Notes: a model not told the origin generated them from the letters alone. A stretch of DNA of 5,798 nt from Spirochaetaceae bacterium (GCA_031280705.1 JAITGJ010000019.1:1-5798), one strand, 5' to 3'. Counted from the first letter of the stretch, positions 1-5,796 are shown. Numbers and translations: made by a program.

Positions 1-1
1 G

Positions 2-232
2 GTGCTCGCCCTGGCCGTTATTCCCGGTATCAATTCTAATACTACCCTGAGCGACCTTACTACTAATCTTCAGGTCGACACCAGCAGCGGCAAAGTTACG
101 GTAACTGACGCGGCCACGAAAGAGGAGAAAGCGCTTGCCGCGTATCTTAACCTTATCGCGGACGATACGGGCGGTAAATTCAGCGGCAACCCCATAACAA
201 GCGGCATCAAAGACGCCTTCGGCGTCCGCTAA
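2..232 (+). CDS. C-terminal end of an unrecognised protein (5' end outside window)
   Basis: The frame is open from the left edge to a TAA at 230-232, giving 76 visible residues. I do not recognise the family. The visible part is polar and rich in Thr, Ser, Asn and Asp, with a hydrophobic LALAVIPGI stretch at the edge and an alternating, strand-like region (LQVDTSSGKVTVTD) in the middle. It ends in FGVR. No membrane helix or catalytic motif is visible. The GTG at base 2 could formally be a start, but no upstream sequence is available to judge it, and I treat the gene as truncated. The next gene begins 20 bases after the stop with its own strong ribosome site, so the two probably share a transcript, and an envelope role is a weak inference from that context. 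GC here is about 52%, lower than in the M20 and trmB genes. Confidence 0.6.
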   Translation: MLALAVIPGINSNTTLSDLTTNLQVDTSSGKVTVTDAATKEEKALAAYLNLIADDTGGKFSGNPITSGIKDAFGVR

Positions 233-235
233 ACC

Positions 236-243
236 AAAGGAGG
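236..243 (+). promoter_or_regulatory. Strong ribosome binding site of the barrel-protein gene
   Basis: AAAGGAGG lies nine bases before the ATG at 253. It falls between the upstream stop codon and this start, and fixes ATG 253 as the start. The signal peptide encoded right after the ATG supports the same choice. Confidence 0.8.
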
Positions 244-252
244 AAACAATCC

Positions 253-1485
253 ATGAAAAAAGCAGTAACACTGTTTTTCCTGACAGCCTTTTTCGCGTTC
301 GCGGCCTTTGCCGGCGACCGGGAAATGTCCGGCTTCGCCATCCCCACGGCCCGCGCAAACGGCATGGGCGGCGCGCATACGGCGTATACGGACAATGTAT
401 TCGGCCTTCTGGTGAACCCCGCGGCGATTATGCGCGTGGAACAGCGGAGTTTCTTTGCCATCTCTCCGGCGCTCTTGAGCCCGGAAAGCACGATCAGCCT
501 TATCGGCCCCATCGGAAAAATGGTAACGAGCGGCGGGAACACCAGCGCCCTGGGAAGCGCCACTGATATTCTGCAAAAGCGTCACGGGAAAGTTCCGCTG
601 GGGTTTGATCTCCGGGAATTTCCCCTCTCGCTCGCGTGGGTAGCGGACGGATTCGGCTTTGGCCTCTGGAACCGGGTTTTTGTGAATCCCGTCATTCTCG
701 GTACCAATATCGATGTCAATGTTAACGCGGACGTGATCCTTCCCATCGGGTTTGCGTTCAGGATTCTCGACACCGAATCCCACGCGGTGGACGCGGGCCT
801 TACCATCAAGCCGTTTGTCCGCGCCCTGGCCAGTGAACGGGTGGACATTCTGGACCTGGCCGGCGGCGATTACGACTTTATGAACAACCTTTCCGCCCCG
901 GTCATCGCCGGAGCCGGGTTTGATATGGGCTTTATGTACCGCTGGAACAAAGGTCTCCGCGCGGCGTTGACATTCAGCGATATTATCACCCGGGGAATCG
1001 TCGTCGCCAATATATCCGGGACGGACAGCGACACCTACTATGTCCCGTTCACCATGAACGCCGGCATCGCGTATGACTTCAAACTCGAGCAGTTTTGGAT
1101 AACCGCTCCCCGGTACCTGGGAACCATGGGATTCACCTTTGCCGCCGACTGGCGGGACATCATGAACATCTTCCAGCAGGACGATTATACCAAACGGAAC
1201 TTCCTCCTCAACCTGAGCGCGGGTGTTCAGGTTTCGTTTATGGATACGTTCATGCTGCGGTTCGGCATGAACGAAATGCTCCCCGCGGTGGGCGTCGGCT
1301 TTGACCTCGGCCCCTTTGAGATAGACTTCGCGTACTACGGGAGAGAATTCGGCATCGAGCCGGGTCAGCTTTCCGCGGCGGCAGTGGACGTTACCATTGC
1401 CATACGGCCCGGTGCGAAAAAGCGGGATTGGGCGTGGACCCGGCGCTCGCTGGTTGGCCTTATCACCCGGTCGCCTGACCTATAG
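253..1485 (+). CDS. Exported outer-membrane beta-barrel protein, PorV/FadL/UPF0164-like
   Basis: This encodes 410 residues. Residues 1-20 are a clean signal peptide: MKKA, a Phe/Ala-rich core, and an AFA|G cleavage site for signal peptidase I. The mature N-terminus has RANGMGGAHTAYTDN (35-48) followed by NPAA (55-58). This is the pattern of PorV, UPF0164 and other FadL-like barrels (GMGGA..A..D......NPA). The rest alternates short amphipathic strands with Gly/Asn/Asp turns and many aromatic residues, as in an outer-membrane barrel. Known relatives act in hydrophobic-substrate uptake (FadL) or as shuttle or plug partners in secretion (PorV); which applies here cannot be told. The last probable strand (about 375-386) is followed by a basic tail of about 24 residues ending in SPDL, so the protein lacks the terminal aromatic residue usual in barrels. 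The ribosome site is ideal and a strong terminator follows, so this gene ends its transcription unit. The family call is fairly sure; the substrate is unknown. Confidence 0.82.
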   Translation: MKKAVTLFFLTAFFAFAAFAGDREMSGFAIPTARANGMGGAHTAYTDNVFGLLVNPAAIMRVEQRSFFAISPALLSPESTISLIGPIGKMVTSGGNTSALGSATDILQKRHGKVPLGFDLREFPLSLAWVADGFGFGLWNRVFVNPVILGTNIDVNVNADVILPIGFAFRILDTESHAVDAGLTIKPFVRALASERVDILDLAGGDYDFMNNLSAPVIAGAGFDMGFMYRWNKGLRAALTFSDIITRGIVVANISGTDSDTYYVPFTMNAGIAYDFKLEQFWITAPRYLGTMGFTFAADWRDIMNIFQQDDYTKRNFLLNLSAGVQVSFMDTFMLRFGMNEMLPAVGVGFDLGPFEIDFAYYGREFGIEPGQLSAAAVDVTIAIRPGAKKRDWAWTRRSLVGLITRSPDL

Positions 1486-1505
1486 ACGGCGTTTTTTCCA
1501 ACGCT

Positions 1506-1536
1506 AAAAGAGGAGCCAGAGGCTCCTCTTTTTTTT
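1506..1536 (+). terminator. Rho-independent terminator after the barrel-protein gene
   Basis: A perfect 12-base inverted repeat, AAAAGAGGAGCC (1506-1517) and GGCTCCTCTTTT (1521-1532), encloses a three-base loop, AGA. The T tract runs from 1529 to 1536. It starts 20 bases after the stop at 1485 and separates this unit from rpiA. The four A residues on the 5' side give only a short T run on the other strand, so it is likely to act mainly in the forward direction. Confidence 0.93.
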
Positions 1537-1555
1537 ACGCGCCTTGCCCGGCCGC

Positions 1556-1584
1556 TTGCGCCGCCGCAAGGAGGCCGGTACAAT
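1556..1584 (+). promoter_or_regulatory. Possible sigma-70-type promoter for rpiA and the M20 gene
   Basis: TACAAT at 1579-1584 matches five of six positions of the -10 consensus. Exactly 17 bases upstream is TTGCGC at 1556-1561, which matches only the TTG of the -35 box. A new promoter is expected here because a strong terminator ends the previous unit. Transcription would begin near 1590-1592, leaving a leader of only about nine bases that still contains GGAGGG. The -35 half overlaps the six-base inverted repeat CTTGCG/CGCAAG (1555-1560 and 1565-1570). Confidence 0.3.
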
Positions 1585-1599
1585 GGCGTCGGAGGGCGC

Positions 1600-2301
1600 A
1601 TGGATCAGGTAACAAGAAAAGAAAAAGCGGCGTTTGCCGCCGTGGACGAACTCGTAAAAAGCGGCATGAAACTGGGGCTGGGCACGGGGTCTACGGCGAT
1701 TCACGCGGTGCGGCGGGTGGGAGAACTGCTTGCGGCGGGAAAAATTGCCGGGATCCGCGCCGTGTCTACCAGTTTCCAAACCACCATGGAATGCGAACGC
1801 CTTGGGATCCCGCTTTATACGCTGAACGCGCGTGAAATCGGCGGCGCGCTTGACCTTACCATTGATGGCGCCGATGAAATCGACGGGGAAAACCGTTGCA
1901 TCAAGGGCGGCGGCGGCGCGCTTCTCCTCGAAAAAATTATCGCCTACGCTTCGGCTTCCTGGGCGCTCGTCGCCGATGAATCAAAGCTGGTCGAGCGGCT
2001 GGGGCGGGGGTTTCCCGTTCCCGTGGAAGTGGTAAGTGAAGCGTGGACTTCCGTCAAAAATTATATCGGCTCCCTGGGCGCGGAGGTGGTTCTTCGGGAG
2101 GCGGCGCGGAAAGTGGGTCCGGTAATCACCGAACACGGCAACATGATCCTCGATACGCGCTTTCTGCACGACATTTCCCCCGGCGCGATGGAAGAGGAAT
2201 TGAACAACGTACCGGGCGTGGTGGAAAGCGGCCTGTTTACCCGGGTGCGCCCAAGGGTTTTTGTTGCCCGCGCGGACGGTTCCGTAGAGGAGCGCGGCTG
2301 A
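1600..2301 (+). CDS. rpiA: Ribose-5-phosphate isomerase A
   Basis: This 233-residue cytoplasmic enzyme interconverts ribose 5-phosphate and ribulose 5-phosphate in the non-oxidative pentose phosphate pathway. The length fits the family (about 220-235). The phosphate and substrate loop GLGTGSTA is at 26-33, the catalytic DGADEID at 89-95, KGGGGALLLEK at 102-112 and the EHGN loop at 178-181. Against E. coli RpiA, Asp81, Asp84, Lys94 and Glu103 correspond to Asp89, Asp92, Lys102 and Glu111, all at a constant offset of eight, so the active site is intact. The C-terminal GVVESGLF...FVARADGSV is also typical. ATG 1600 is the only usable in-frame start. Its GGAGGG (1591-1596) sits unusually close, three to four bases away, whereas a perfect AAGGAGG at 1568-1574 faces a different, out-of-frame ATG at 1583. 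The stop overlaps the start of the M20 gene by one base, so the two are co-transcribed and probably translationally coupled. Confidence 0.97.
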   Translation: MDQVTRKEKAAFAAVDELVKSGMKLGLGTGSTAIHAVRRVGELLAAGKIAGIRAVSTSFQTTMECERLGIPLYTLNAREIGGALDLTIDGADEIDGENRCIKGGGGALLLEKIIAYASASWALVADESKLVERLGRGFPVPVEVVSEAWTSVKNYIGSLGAEVVLREAARKVGPVITEHGNMILDTRFLHDISPGAMEEELNNVPGVVESGLFTRVRPRVFVARADGSVEERG

Positions 2302-3830
2302 TGTCCGGTATGGCCCTGGCCTTTGTGATCGTTTTTTTTGTCTTTCTTTCGGCGCTGACCTGCCTGGTTACGGTGGTTCTGTTCAATACCCTGATGTTCC
2401 GCCCCCGGAAAGCCGATGCCCGCGCCGCGCCGTGGGAGCCTGGAACCGTGGACCGCGCGGCGCTGGACCGCCTCTCCGGGGCAATCGCCATCCCTACCGT
2501 TTCTTCCGATGATTACGAAGCCACCCCATTCGCCCCGTTCCGCGCATATATTGCGTATGTGAAACAAACCTGGCCCCTGTTCCACGAGCGGACCGGGCTT
2601 GTTCTTATCAACGAGTATACCCTGCTCTTCCGTCTTCCCGGACGCGATGCGAACACGGAAAAAAAGCCCCTGATCTTCACGGCGCACTACGATGTGGTTC
2701 CCGTCGTGGAAGAAAGCGCATGGACCTGGCCTGGTTTTTCCGGGAAAGTTGACGGAGAGCGGGTCTGGGGGCGGGGCACACTCGACATCAAAAGCCAAAT
2801 GTGCGCCCACCTTGAGGCGGTCGAAAATCTTTTACGGCGGGGATGGCAGCCGGAACGGGATTTTTATTTTATTTACGGCCACGATGAAGAAGTGGGCGGC
2901 AGAAACGGCGCGCTTAAAGCGGCGGAATATCTTAAAAACCGGGGCGTCCGCGCCGAAGGCGTTCTGGACGAAGGGGGCTTTGTGATAAGCGGAGCCCTCC
3001 GGGGCGTCGCGGCCCCGCTTGCCCTTATCGGAATCGCGGAAAAGGGTTTTTGCAATTACGAAATTACCGTGGAGGGAGAGGGCGGCCACAGTTCCATGCC
3101 GCCCCGGCATACCAGCCTCGGTACCGCCGCGGCCCTGGTCCGCGCGATTGAGGAAACGCCCCTCCCCGCGCGGATTACCCCGCCGGTCCGGGATATGCTC
3201 CGCGCGGCCGCCGGGGAGATGGGCTTTCCGGTGCGTATGGCCCTCGCGAACCTCCGGCTTTTTAAGCGGCTCCTGCTCGGCGTCCTGGACGCCCGCGCGG
3301 CCACCCGCGCGATGGCCGTTACCAGCCTTTCGGCGACGATGGCGCGGGCCGGAAACGCCGCGAACGTGCTTCCCCAAAAAACGGTGATTACCATCAACGC
3401 GCGGATTTTGCACGGCGACACGGTAGCGCAGGTGGAAAAGTACCTCGCGCGTCTTGCGGAAAAAGTTATCAGGAATGACCGGAAAAGCGGGGAAGGGATC
3501 GGGAAACCGGACGGTCCGGGCTTTTCTATCAAAAAAATCGTCCCGGAAGAGCCCTCCCCCATTTCCCCCGCGGCAGGGCCGGTATACGAACGACTCCGTT
3601 CCCTCACCGGGGAAATGTTCCCCAACGCGATTATCACGCCCTACCTCGTGATGGGAGGAACCGATGCCCGCAAGTACTATGCCATAAGCGATCATGTATA
3701 CCGTTTTACCCCGATTCTGGTAAGCGACGCGGAAAAAAATACCGCCCATGGCGTTGACGAATCCATCAGCGTGATAAATTATGGCCGGATGATACATTTT
3801 TTTGAACGTTTCCTCGCCGAATTTCACTAA
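2301..3830 (+). CDS. Membrane-anchored M20 metallo-hydrolase, PM20D1 / carboxypeptidase S-like
   Basis: This encodes 509 residues. Residues 4-32 are a hydrophobic helix, probably an uncleaved signal anchor. The M20 catalytic motifs follow in order. TAHYDVVP carries metal ligand His129 and Asp131. GRGTLDIK carries bridging Asp162. GHDEEVGG carries general base Glu196 and ligand Glu197. LDEGG carries ligand Asp223. TAHGVDE carries the last ligand, His483. The lid or dimerisation domain (about 250-375) holds GGHSSMPP with His263. Both the length and these motif variants match mammalian PM20D1 and yeast carboxypeptidase S better than the shorter ArgE or DapE. Relatives cleave peptides with C-terminal carboxylates, or N-acyl amino acids (PM20D1, reversibly); the substrate here is not determined. 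The frame is open further upstream, from about 2043, but inside rpiA. The true start is ATG 2301, with GAGGAG eight bases before it (2287-2292) and the stop/start overlap TGATG. RPRK directly after the helix makes the topology ambiguous. Confidence 0.92.
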   Translation: MSGMALAFVIVFFVFLSALTCLVTVVLFNTLMFRPRKADARAAPWEPGTVDRAALDRLSGAIAIPTVSSDDYEATPFAPFRAYIAYVKQTWPLFHERTGLVLINEYTLLFRLPGRDANTEKKPLIFTAHYDVVPVVEESAWTWPGFSGKVDGERVWGRGTLDIKSQMCAHLEAVENLLRRGWQPERDFYFIYGHDEEVGGRNGALKAAEYLKNRGVRAEGVLDEGGFVISGALRGVAAPLALIGIAEKGFCNYEITVEGEGGHSSMPPRHTSLGTAAALVRAIEETPLPARITPPVRDMLRAAAGEMGFPVRMALANLRLFKRLLLGVLDARAATRAMAVTSLSATMARAGNAANVLPQKTVITINARILHGDTVAQVEKYLARLAEKVIRNDRKSGEGIGKPDGPGFSIKKIVPEEPSPISPAAGPVYERLRSLTGEMFPNAIITPYLVMGGTDARKYYAISDHVYRFTPILVSDAEKNTAHGVDESISVINYGRMIHFFERFLAEFH

Positions 3831-3880
3831 CCGGCGCCGGGTCCGCGTTCTTTTCCGCCGGTTTTGCCGGTCCGGCGGGG
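3831..3880. other. GC-rich inverted repeats after the M20 gene
   Basis: Directly after the stop codon lies a perfect ten-base palindrome, CCGGCGCCGG (3831-3840). It is followed by a seven-base-pair stem, CCGCCGG/CCGGCGG (3855-3861 and 3872-3878), with a ten-base loop. G-U pairs could extend this stem in RNA (TTTT 3851-3854 with GGGG 3879-3882). Neither stem is followed by a T run, so this is not a standard intrinsic terminator. It may protect the 3' end of the rpiA-M20 message or pause transcription. Confidence 0.25.
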
Positions 3881-3919
3881 GGAGCGGGTGAAATCAATAA
3901 AAAACCGAGTGAAACGATC

Positions 3920-3948
3920 TTGACAAAACTTCCCGCATGCGGCAATGT
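3920..3948 (+). promoter_or_regulatory. Candidate promoter for the dksA-like gene with a palindrome in its spacer
   Basis: TTGACA at 3920-3925 is a perfect -35 box, with an A-rich stretch upstream (3891-3915). At 17 bases distance the -10 hexamer would be CAATGT (3943-3948), a poor match. The 3' part of the spacer is the perfect ten-base palindrome CCGCATGCGG (3933-3942), ending where the -10 box would begin, which is a natural place for an operator or activator site. Transcription would start near 3955, just before the leader stem at 3961. Confidence 0.38.
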
Positions 3949-3960
3949 ACGCGGACTAAA

Positions 3961-4029
3961 GGAGAATAAAACAAAGCGGCTTAAAAATAGACGTTTTCCG
4001 GCCGCGAACCCCCCAGGGTTTCATTCTCC
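3961..4029 (+). promoter_or_regulatory. Possible structured 5' leader of the dksA-like gene
   Basis: GGAGAATAAAAC (3961-3972) can pair with GTTTCATTCTCC (4018-4029) at 11 of 12 positions, with one A-C mismatch. Inside it, GCGGC (3976-3980) pairs with GCCGC (4001-4005). A competing small hairpin, AACCC/GGGTT, lies at 4007-4020. The structure ends seven bases before the ribosome site at 4036-4042. No known riboswitch class was recognised. That this is a regulatory RNA is inferred from base pairing only. Confidence 0.33.
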
Positions 4030-4035
4030 GTGCCG

Positions 4036-4042
4036 AAGGAGG
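4036..4042 (+). promoter_or_regulatory. Ribosome binding site that sets the dksA-like start
   Basis: A perfect AAGGAGG lies six bases before the ATG at 4049. It rules out the longer in-frame reading that starts at a TTG inside the -35 box at 3920. Confidence 0.85.
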
Positions 4043-4048
4043 CTCCGT

Positions 4049-4405
4049 ATGGATCAACAATTTTTGAAAAACATGGAAACGTCCCTCTTGGGTCTTAAAA
4101 ACGAAATTATTTCAAACCTTATTGCCGGTAACGAGGATTTCAAGGAAATCATGGAAGGCATGGATCCCAAAGACCTTGCCGACGTGGCCTCCGACGATAT
4201 TGACCGCAAAATGATCGAGGCGATCGGTACGCAGGACTTAAAACGCCTCAAGGCGATTGATTCGGCCCTGACACGTATCCAGCAGGGGAAATACGGACGC
4301 TGTATCAAATGCGGGAAACCCATCCCCCAGGATCGTCTGGAAGCGATTCCCTACGCCCTCATGTGTATCGAGTGCAAGTCCGCCGATGAAAGGCGAAACC
4401 GGTAA
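4049..4405 (+). CDS. DksA/TraR-family RNA polymerase-binding regulator, short form
   Basis: This encodes 118 residues. Proteins of this family insert a coiled coil into the RNA polymerase secondary channel and, often with ppGpp, tune promoters during the stringent response. A four-cysteine zinc finger is formed by Cys85, Cys88, Cys106 and Cys109 (CIKCGKPIP...CIEC). The coiled-coil tip carries DPKDLA (39-44), matching the essential DxxDxA of E. coli DksA (Asp71, Asp74, Ala76), so the active tip is kept. Helices at about 1-36 and 52-80 form the two arms. The protein is shorter than E. coli DksA (151 residues) and lacks its extra N-terminal region, and it is longer than TraR (about 73). ATG 4049 is chosen on its perfect ribosome site. 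The gene has its own candidate promoter and leader, and faces trmB tail to tail. The family is certain; equivalence to DksA itself is likely but not proved. Confidence 0.94.
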   Translation: MDQQFLKNMETSLLGLKNEIISNLIAGNEDFKEIMEGMDPKDLADVASDDIDRKMIEAIGTQDLKRLKAIDSALTRIQQGKYGRCIKCGKPIPQDRLEAIPYALMCIECKSADERRNR

Positions 4406-4444
4406 AAAACGCCGCCGGGGAACGCTGTTAACCGGGAGCGCCGG
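4404..4444 (-). terminator. Weak candidate terminator of the trmB operon
   Basis: Read on the minus strand, CCGGCGCT (4444-4437) can pair with AGCG (4426-4423) and CCGG (4418-4415) across a ten-base loop with a four-base bulge. Five bases later comes a run of six T (4409-4404), overlapping the dksA-like stop codon. The bulge and the gap before the T run make this an imperfect intrinsic terminator. No T-rich terminator is visible for the forward strand; only a five-base stem, GTCCG/CGGAC (4448-4460), lies in the gap. Confidence 0.2.
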
Positions 4445-4473
4445 GCCGTCCGCAACGGACCATCCAAGAGCCG

Positions 4474-5322
4474 CTACGCGGACCTGCCCGCCGTATCTTT
4501 TGCCGCACGGGACGGCCCCGTTGCCGCCGTAAAGTACAATTCCCACACCCGGCGCGCTTCTTCAATGCCCTTTTTCTCGAATTTTGTTTCGGGCCGCCAT
4601 GCCTGCGGCGGCGCAAAGCCCCCCCCTGCCCCGCCCGCCCAGGGATTTTCGAGGCCCGGTGTGCGGGAAAGTTCTTCCAGCGCCCAAAAAGCGTAATCTT
4701 CCCAATCGGTAACCATATAAAGATAGCCTGCCGGCTCAAGGCGGGACGCGAGCAGTTCCGTAAAGGGCCGCGAAACAAGCCGCCGCTTGTGATGCCGCTT
4801 TTTGGGCCAGGGATCGGGAAAGAAAAGATGAATACCGGCGAGGGAACACGGCGGCAGACAGGGCAGAACCTCGGCCGCGTCGTGTTCGATAACGCGCACG
4901 TTAGAAAGGGACCGCTGTCCGATTTCCCAGAGGAGCCGCCCGACGCCCGGCCGGAATACTTCGATACCCAGATAGTTTTTTCCCGGGTTCCGTTCGGCAA
5001 TAATCGCCGTGGCAATTCCCATGCCAAAACCGATCTCCACAGTAACGGGGTGAACATTGCCAAACAGGTTGATAAACGCGCTCTCAGGCGGGGGCGGTTC
5101 CGGTGCGGTCCGGACCAGAAATGCCGGGAGCATATCAGAAACGGTATCTGAACCTATCAAAGATGCTTCCGCGCGTTCCGGCGTTTTAGCCAGCGCCCGG
5201 ATCAAATCTTCCAGGGAAACGCCGAAGCGGGGAAAAAGCTCTTCCCGCGCGCGTTTTTGGGCCGGGGTCATCCTTCCCGCGCGGAGCACATAGCTTTTTA
5301 TACTCCCCCGTGCCGTTTCCAC
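4474..5322 (-). CDS. trmB: tRNA (guanine-N7-)-methyltransferase
   Basis: This 282-residue cytoplasmic enzyme uses S-adenosylmethionine to methylate N7 of G46 in the tRNA variable loop. The SAM-binding loop EIGFGMG is at 96-102, LGIEV at 118-122, the HDA acidic site at 147-149, the family signature FFPDPWPKKRHHKRRLV at 167-183, TDWEDYA at 205-211 and TKFEKKG at 246-252. The start is GTG 5322. The conserved N-terminal block IKSYVLRAGRMTPAQKRA (8-25; E. coli has IRSFVRRQGRLTKGQ) lies before the first internal ATG, at residue 18, so that ATG cannot be the start. The Shine-Dalgarno is weak (a GGCGG within the upstream gene), and the start lies three bases after the upstream stop, pointing to translational coupling. 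The protein is longer than E. coli TrmB because of about 36 extra residues between the N-terminal block and the SAM loop, with a PEPPPPE segment at 74-80. It also has a short polar C-terminal tail. Confidence 0.96.
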   Translation of the reverse strand: METARGSIKSYVLRAGRMTPAQKRAREELFPRFGVSLEDLIRALAKTPERAEASLIGSDTVSDMLPAFLVRTAPEPPPPESAFINLFGNVHPVTVEIGFGMGIATAIIAERNPGKNYLGIEVFRPGVGRLLWEIGQRSLSNVRVIEHDAAEVLPCLPPCSLAGIHLFFPDPWPKKRHHKRRLVSRPFTELLASRLEPAGYLYMVTDWEDYAFWALEELSRTPGLENPWAGGAGGGFAPPQAWRPETKFEKKGIEEARRVWELYFTAATGPSRAAKDTAGRSA

Positions 5323-5325
5323 GGG

Positions 5326-5796
5326 TCAGCGGATCCGCCGCAGGGGAACGATATCCGTGAGCGCCGCGCTTGAGTACTCGGCGTCTTCTCCCCAGAGGGC
5401 CGCCCCCACCGCGCCATTGGGCGGGGAAAGACCGGCGATGCTGCCGGTGGCTGCCATGAGGGTTTTTACGCTGATCTCCGCGCCGGACACGTCATAAAAA
5501 ATAAGATGATTGGCCGGATATGATGACGTTACCGTGTACTGCCCGTCCAGAATGACAAGATCGGGAAAGGGAAAGCGCGGCTCGGCGGGCGCGTCAAACG
5601 TAAAGGACCGTTCCGATTTTTCGCCGCCCTGATCCACCAGCACCGCCCGGAACTGTCCCCGGGGGAGGTTTTCACCCGGCGGCGGCGCGATGTCCCGGCT
5701 CCCTATCCAGAATTTTCCCTCAAACTCAATCTCAACCCACTCGGCCGAGGGAATGTGCCAATAAAGCCCCGCGCGATCGTGGTAAAGGTACAGATC
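5326..5796 (-). CDS. C-terminal part of an unrecognised protein upstream of trmB (5' end outside window)
   Basis: The frame is open from the right edge to a TGA at 5328-5326, showing 156 residues. An internal GTG at 5643 is not a likely start, because the coding frame continues before it with protein-like sequence. I do not recognise the family. The visible part begins with an aromatic, strand-rich segment (YLYHDRAGLYWHIPSAEW) and then WVEIEFEGKFWIG, which looks like a beta-sandwich or carbohydrate-recognition type fold. After a Pro/Gly-rich linker comes PRGQFRAVLVDQGGEKSER, which resembles an Ig-like or Fn3-like strand pattern. A second beta-rich segment (FPDLVILDGQYTVTSSYPAN) follows, then a Gly/Ala-rich end and RRIR. 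The fold idea is only an impression from the strand pattern. The gene sits three bases upstream of trmB on the same strand, so the two are almost certainly co-transcribed. Confidence 0.7.
   Translation of the reverse strand, partial: DLYLYHDRAGLYWHIPSAEWVEIEFEGKFWIGSRDIAPPPGENLPRGQFRAVLVDQGGEKSERSFTFDAPAEPRFPFPDLVILDGQYTVTSSYPANHLIFYDVSGAEISVKTLMAATGSIAGLSPPNGAVGAALWGEDAEYSSAALTDIVPLRRIR

Noticed and set aside
1..232. Lower GC of the left-edge gene as a sign of transfer
   Set aside because: About 52% GC is close to parts of the barrel-protein gene (about 48% in 661-720). Composition varies from gene to gene here, and no mobile-element signs are present.
229..783. Open frame of 184 codons antisense to the barrel-protein gene
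   Set aside because: The forward frame has a signal peptide and family motifs; the antisense product is charged and featureless.
2043..2300. Upstream extension of the M20 reading frame inside rpiA
   Set aside because: It is an Arg/Gly-rich out-of-frame reading of rpiA. The signal anchor begins right at ATG 2301, which has a good ribosome site.
2061..2810. Open frame of 249 codons antisense to rpiA and the M20 gene
   Set aside because: It lies opposite two certain genes, crosses their junction and has a low-complexity product.
2832..3827. Long open frame of 331 codons antisense to the M20 gene
   Set aside because: It is a shadow caused by the high GC of a clear M20 coding frame. Its product is rich in Arg, Gly and His, with no domain and no ribosome site.
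3920..4048. N-terminal extension of the DksA-like protein from an in-frame TTG at 3920
   Set aside because: That TTG is part of the perfect -35 box TTGACA, has no ribosome site, and the extension looks unlike the family. ATG 4049 has AAGGAGG at six bases.
5268..5322. Alternative trmB start at the internal ATG (residue 18)
   Set aside because: It would remove the conserved IKSYVLRAGR block shared with E. coli TrmB, and its GGAAGG directly abuts the ATG.
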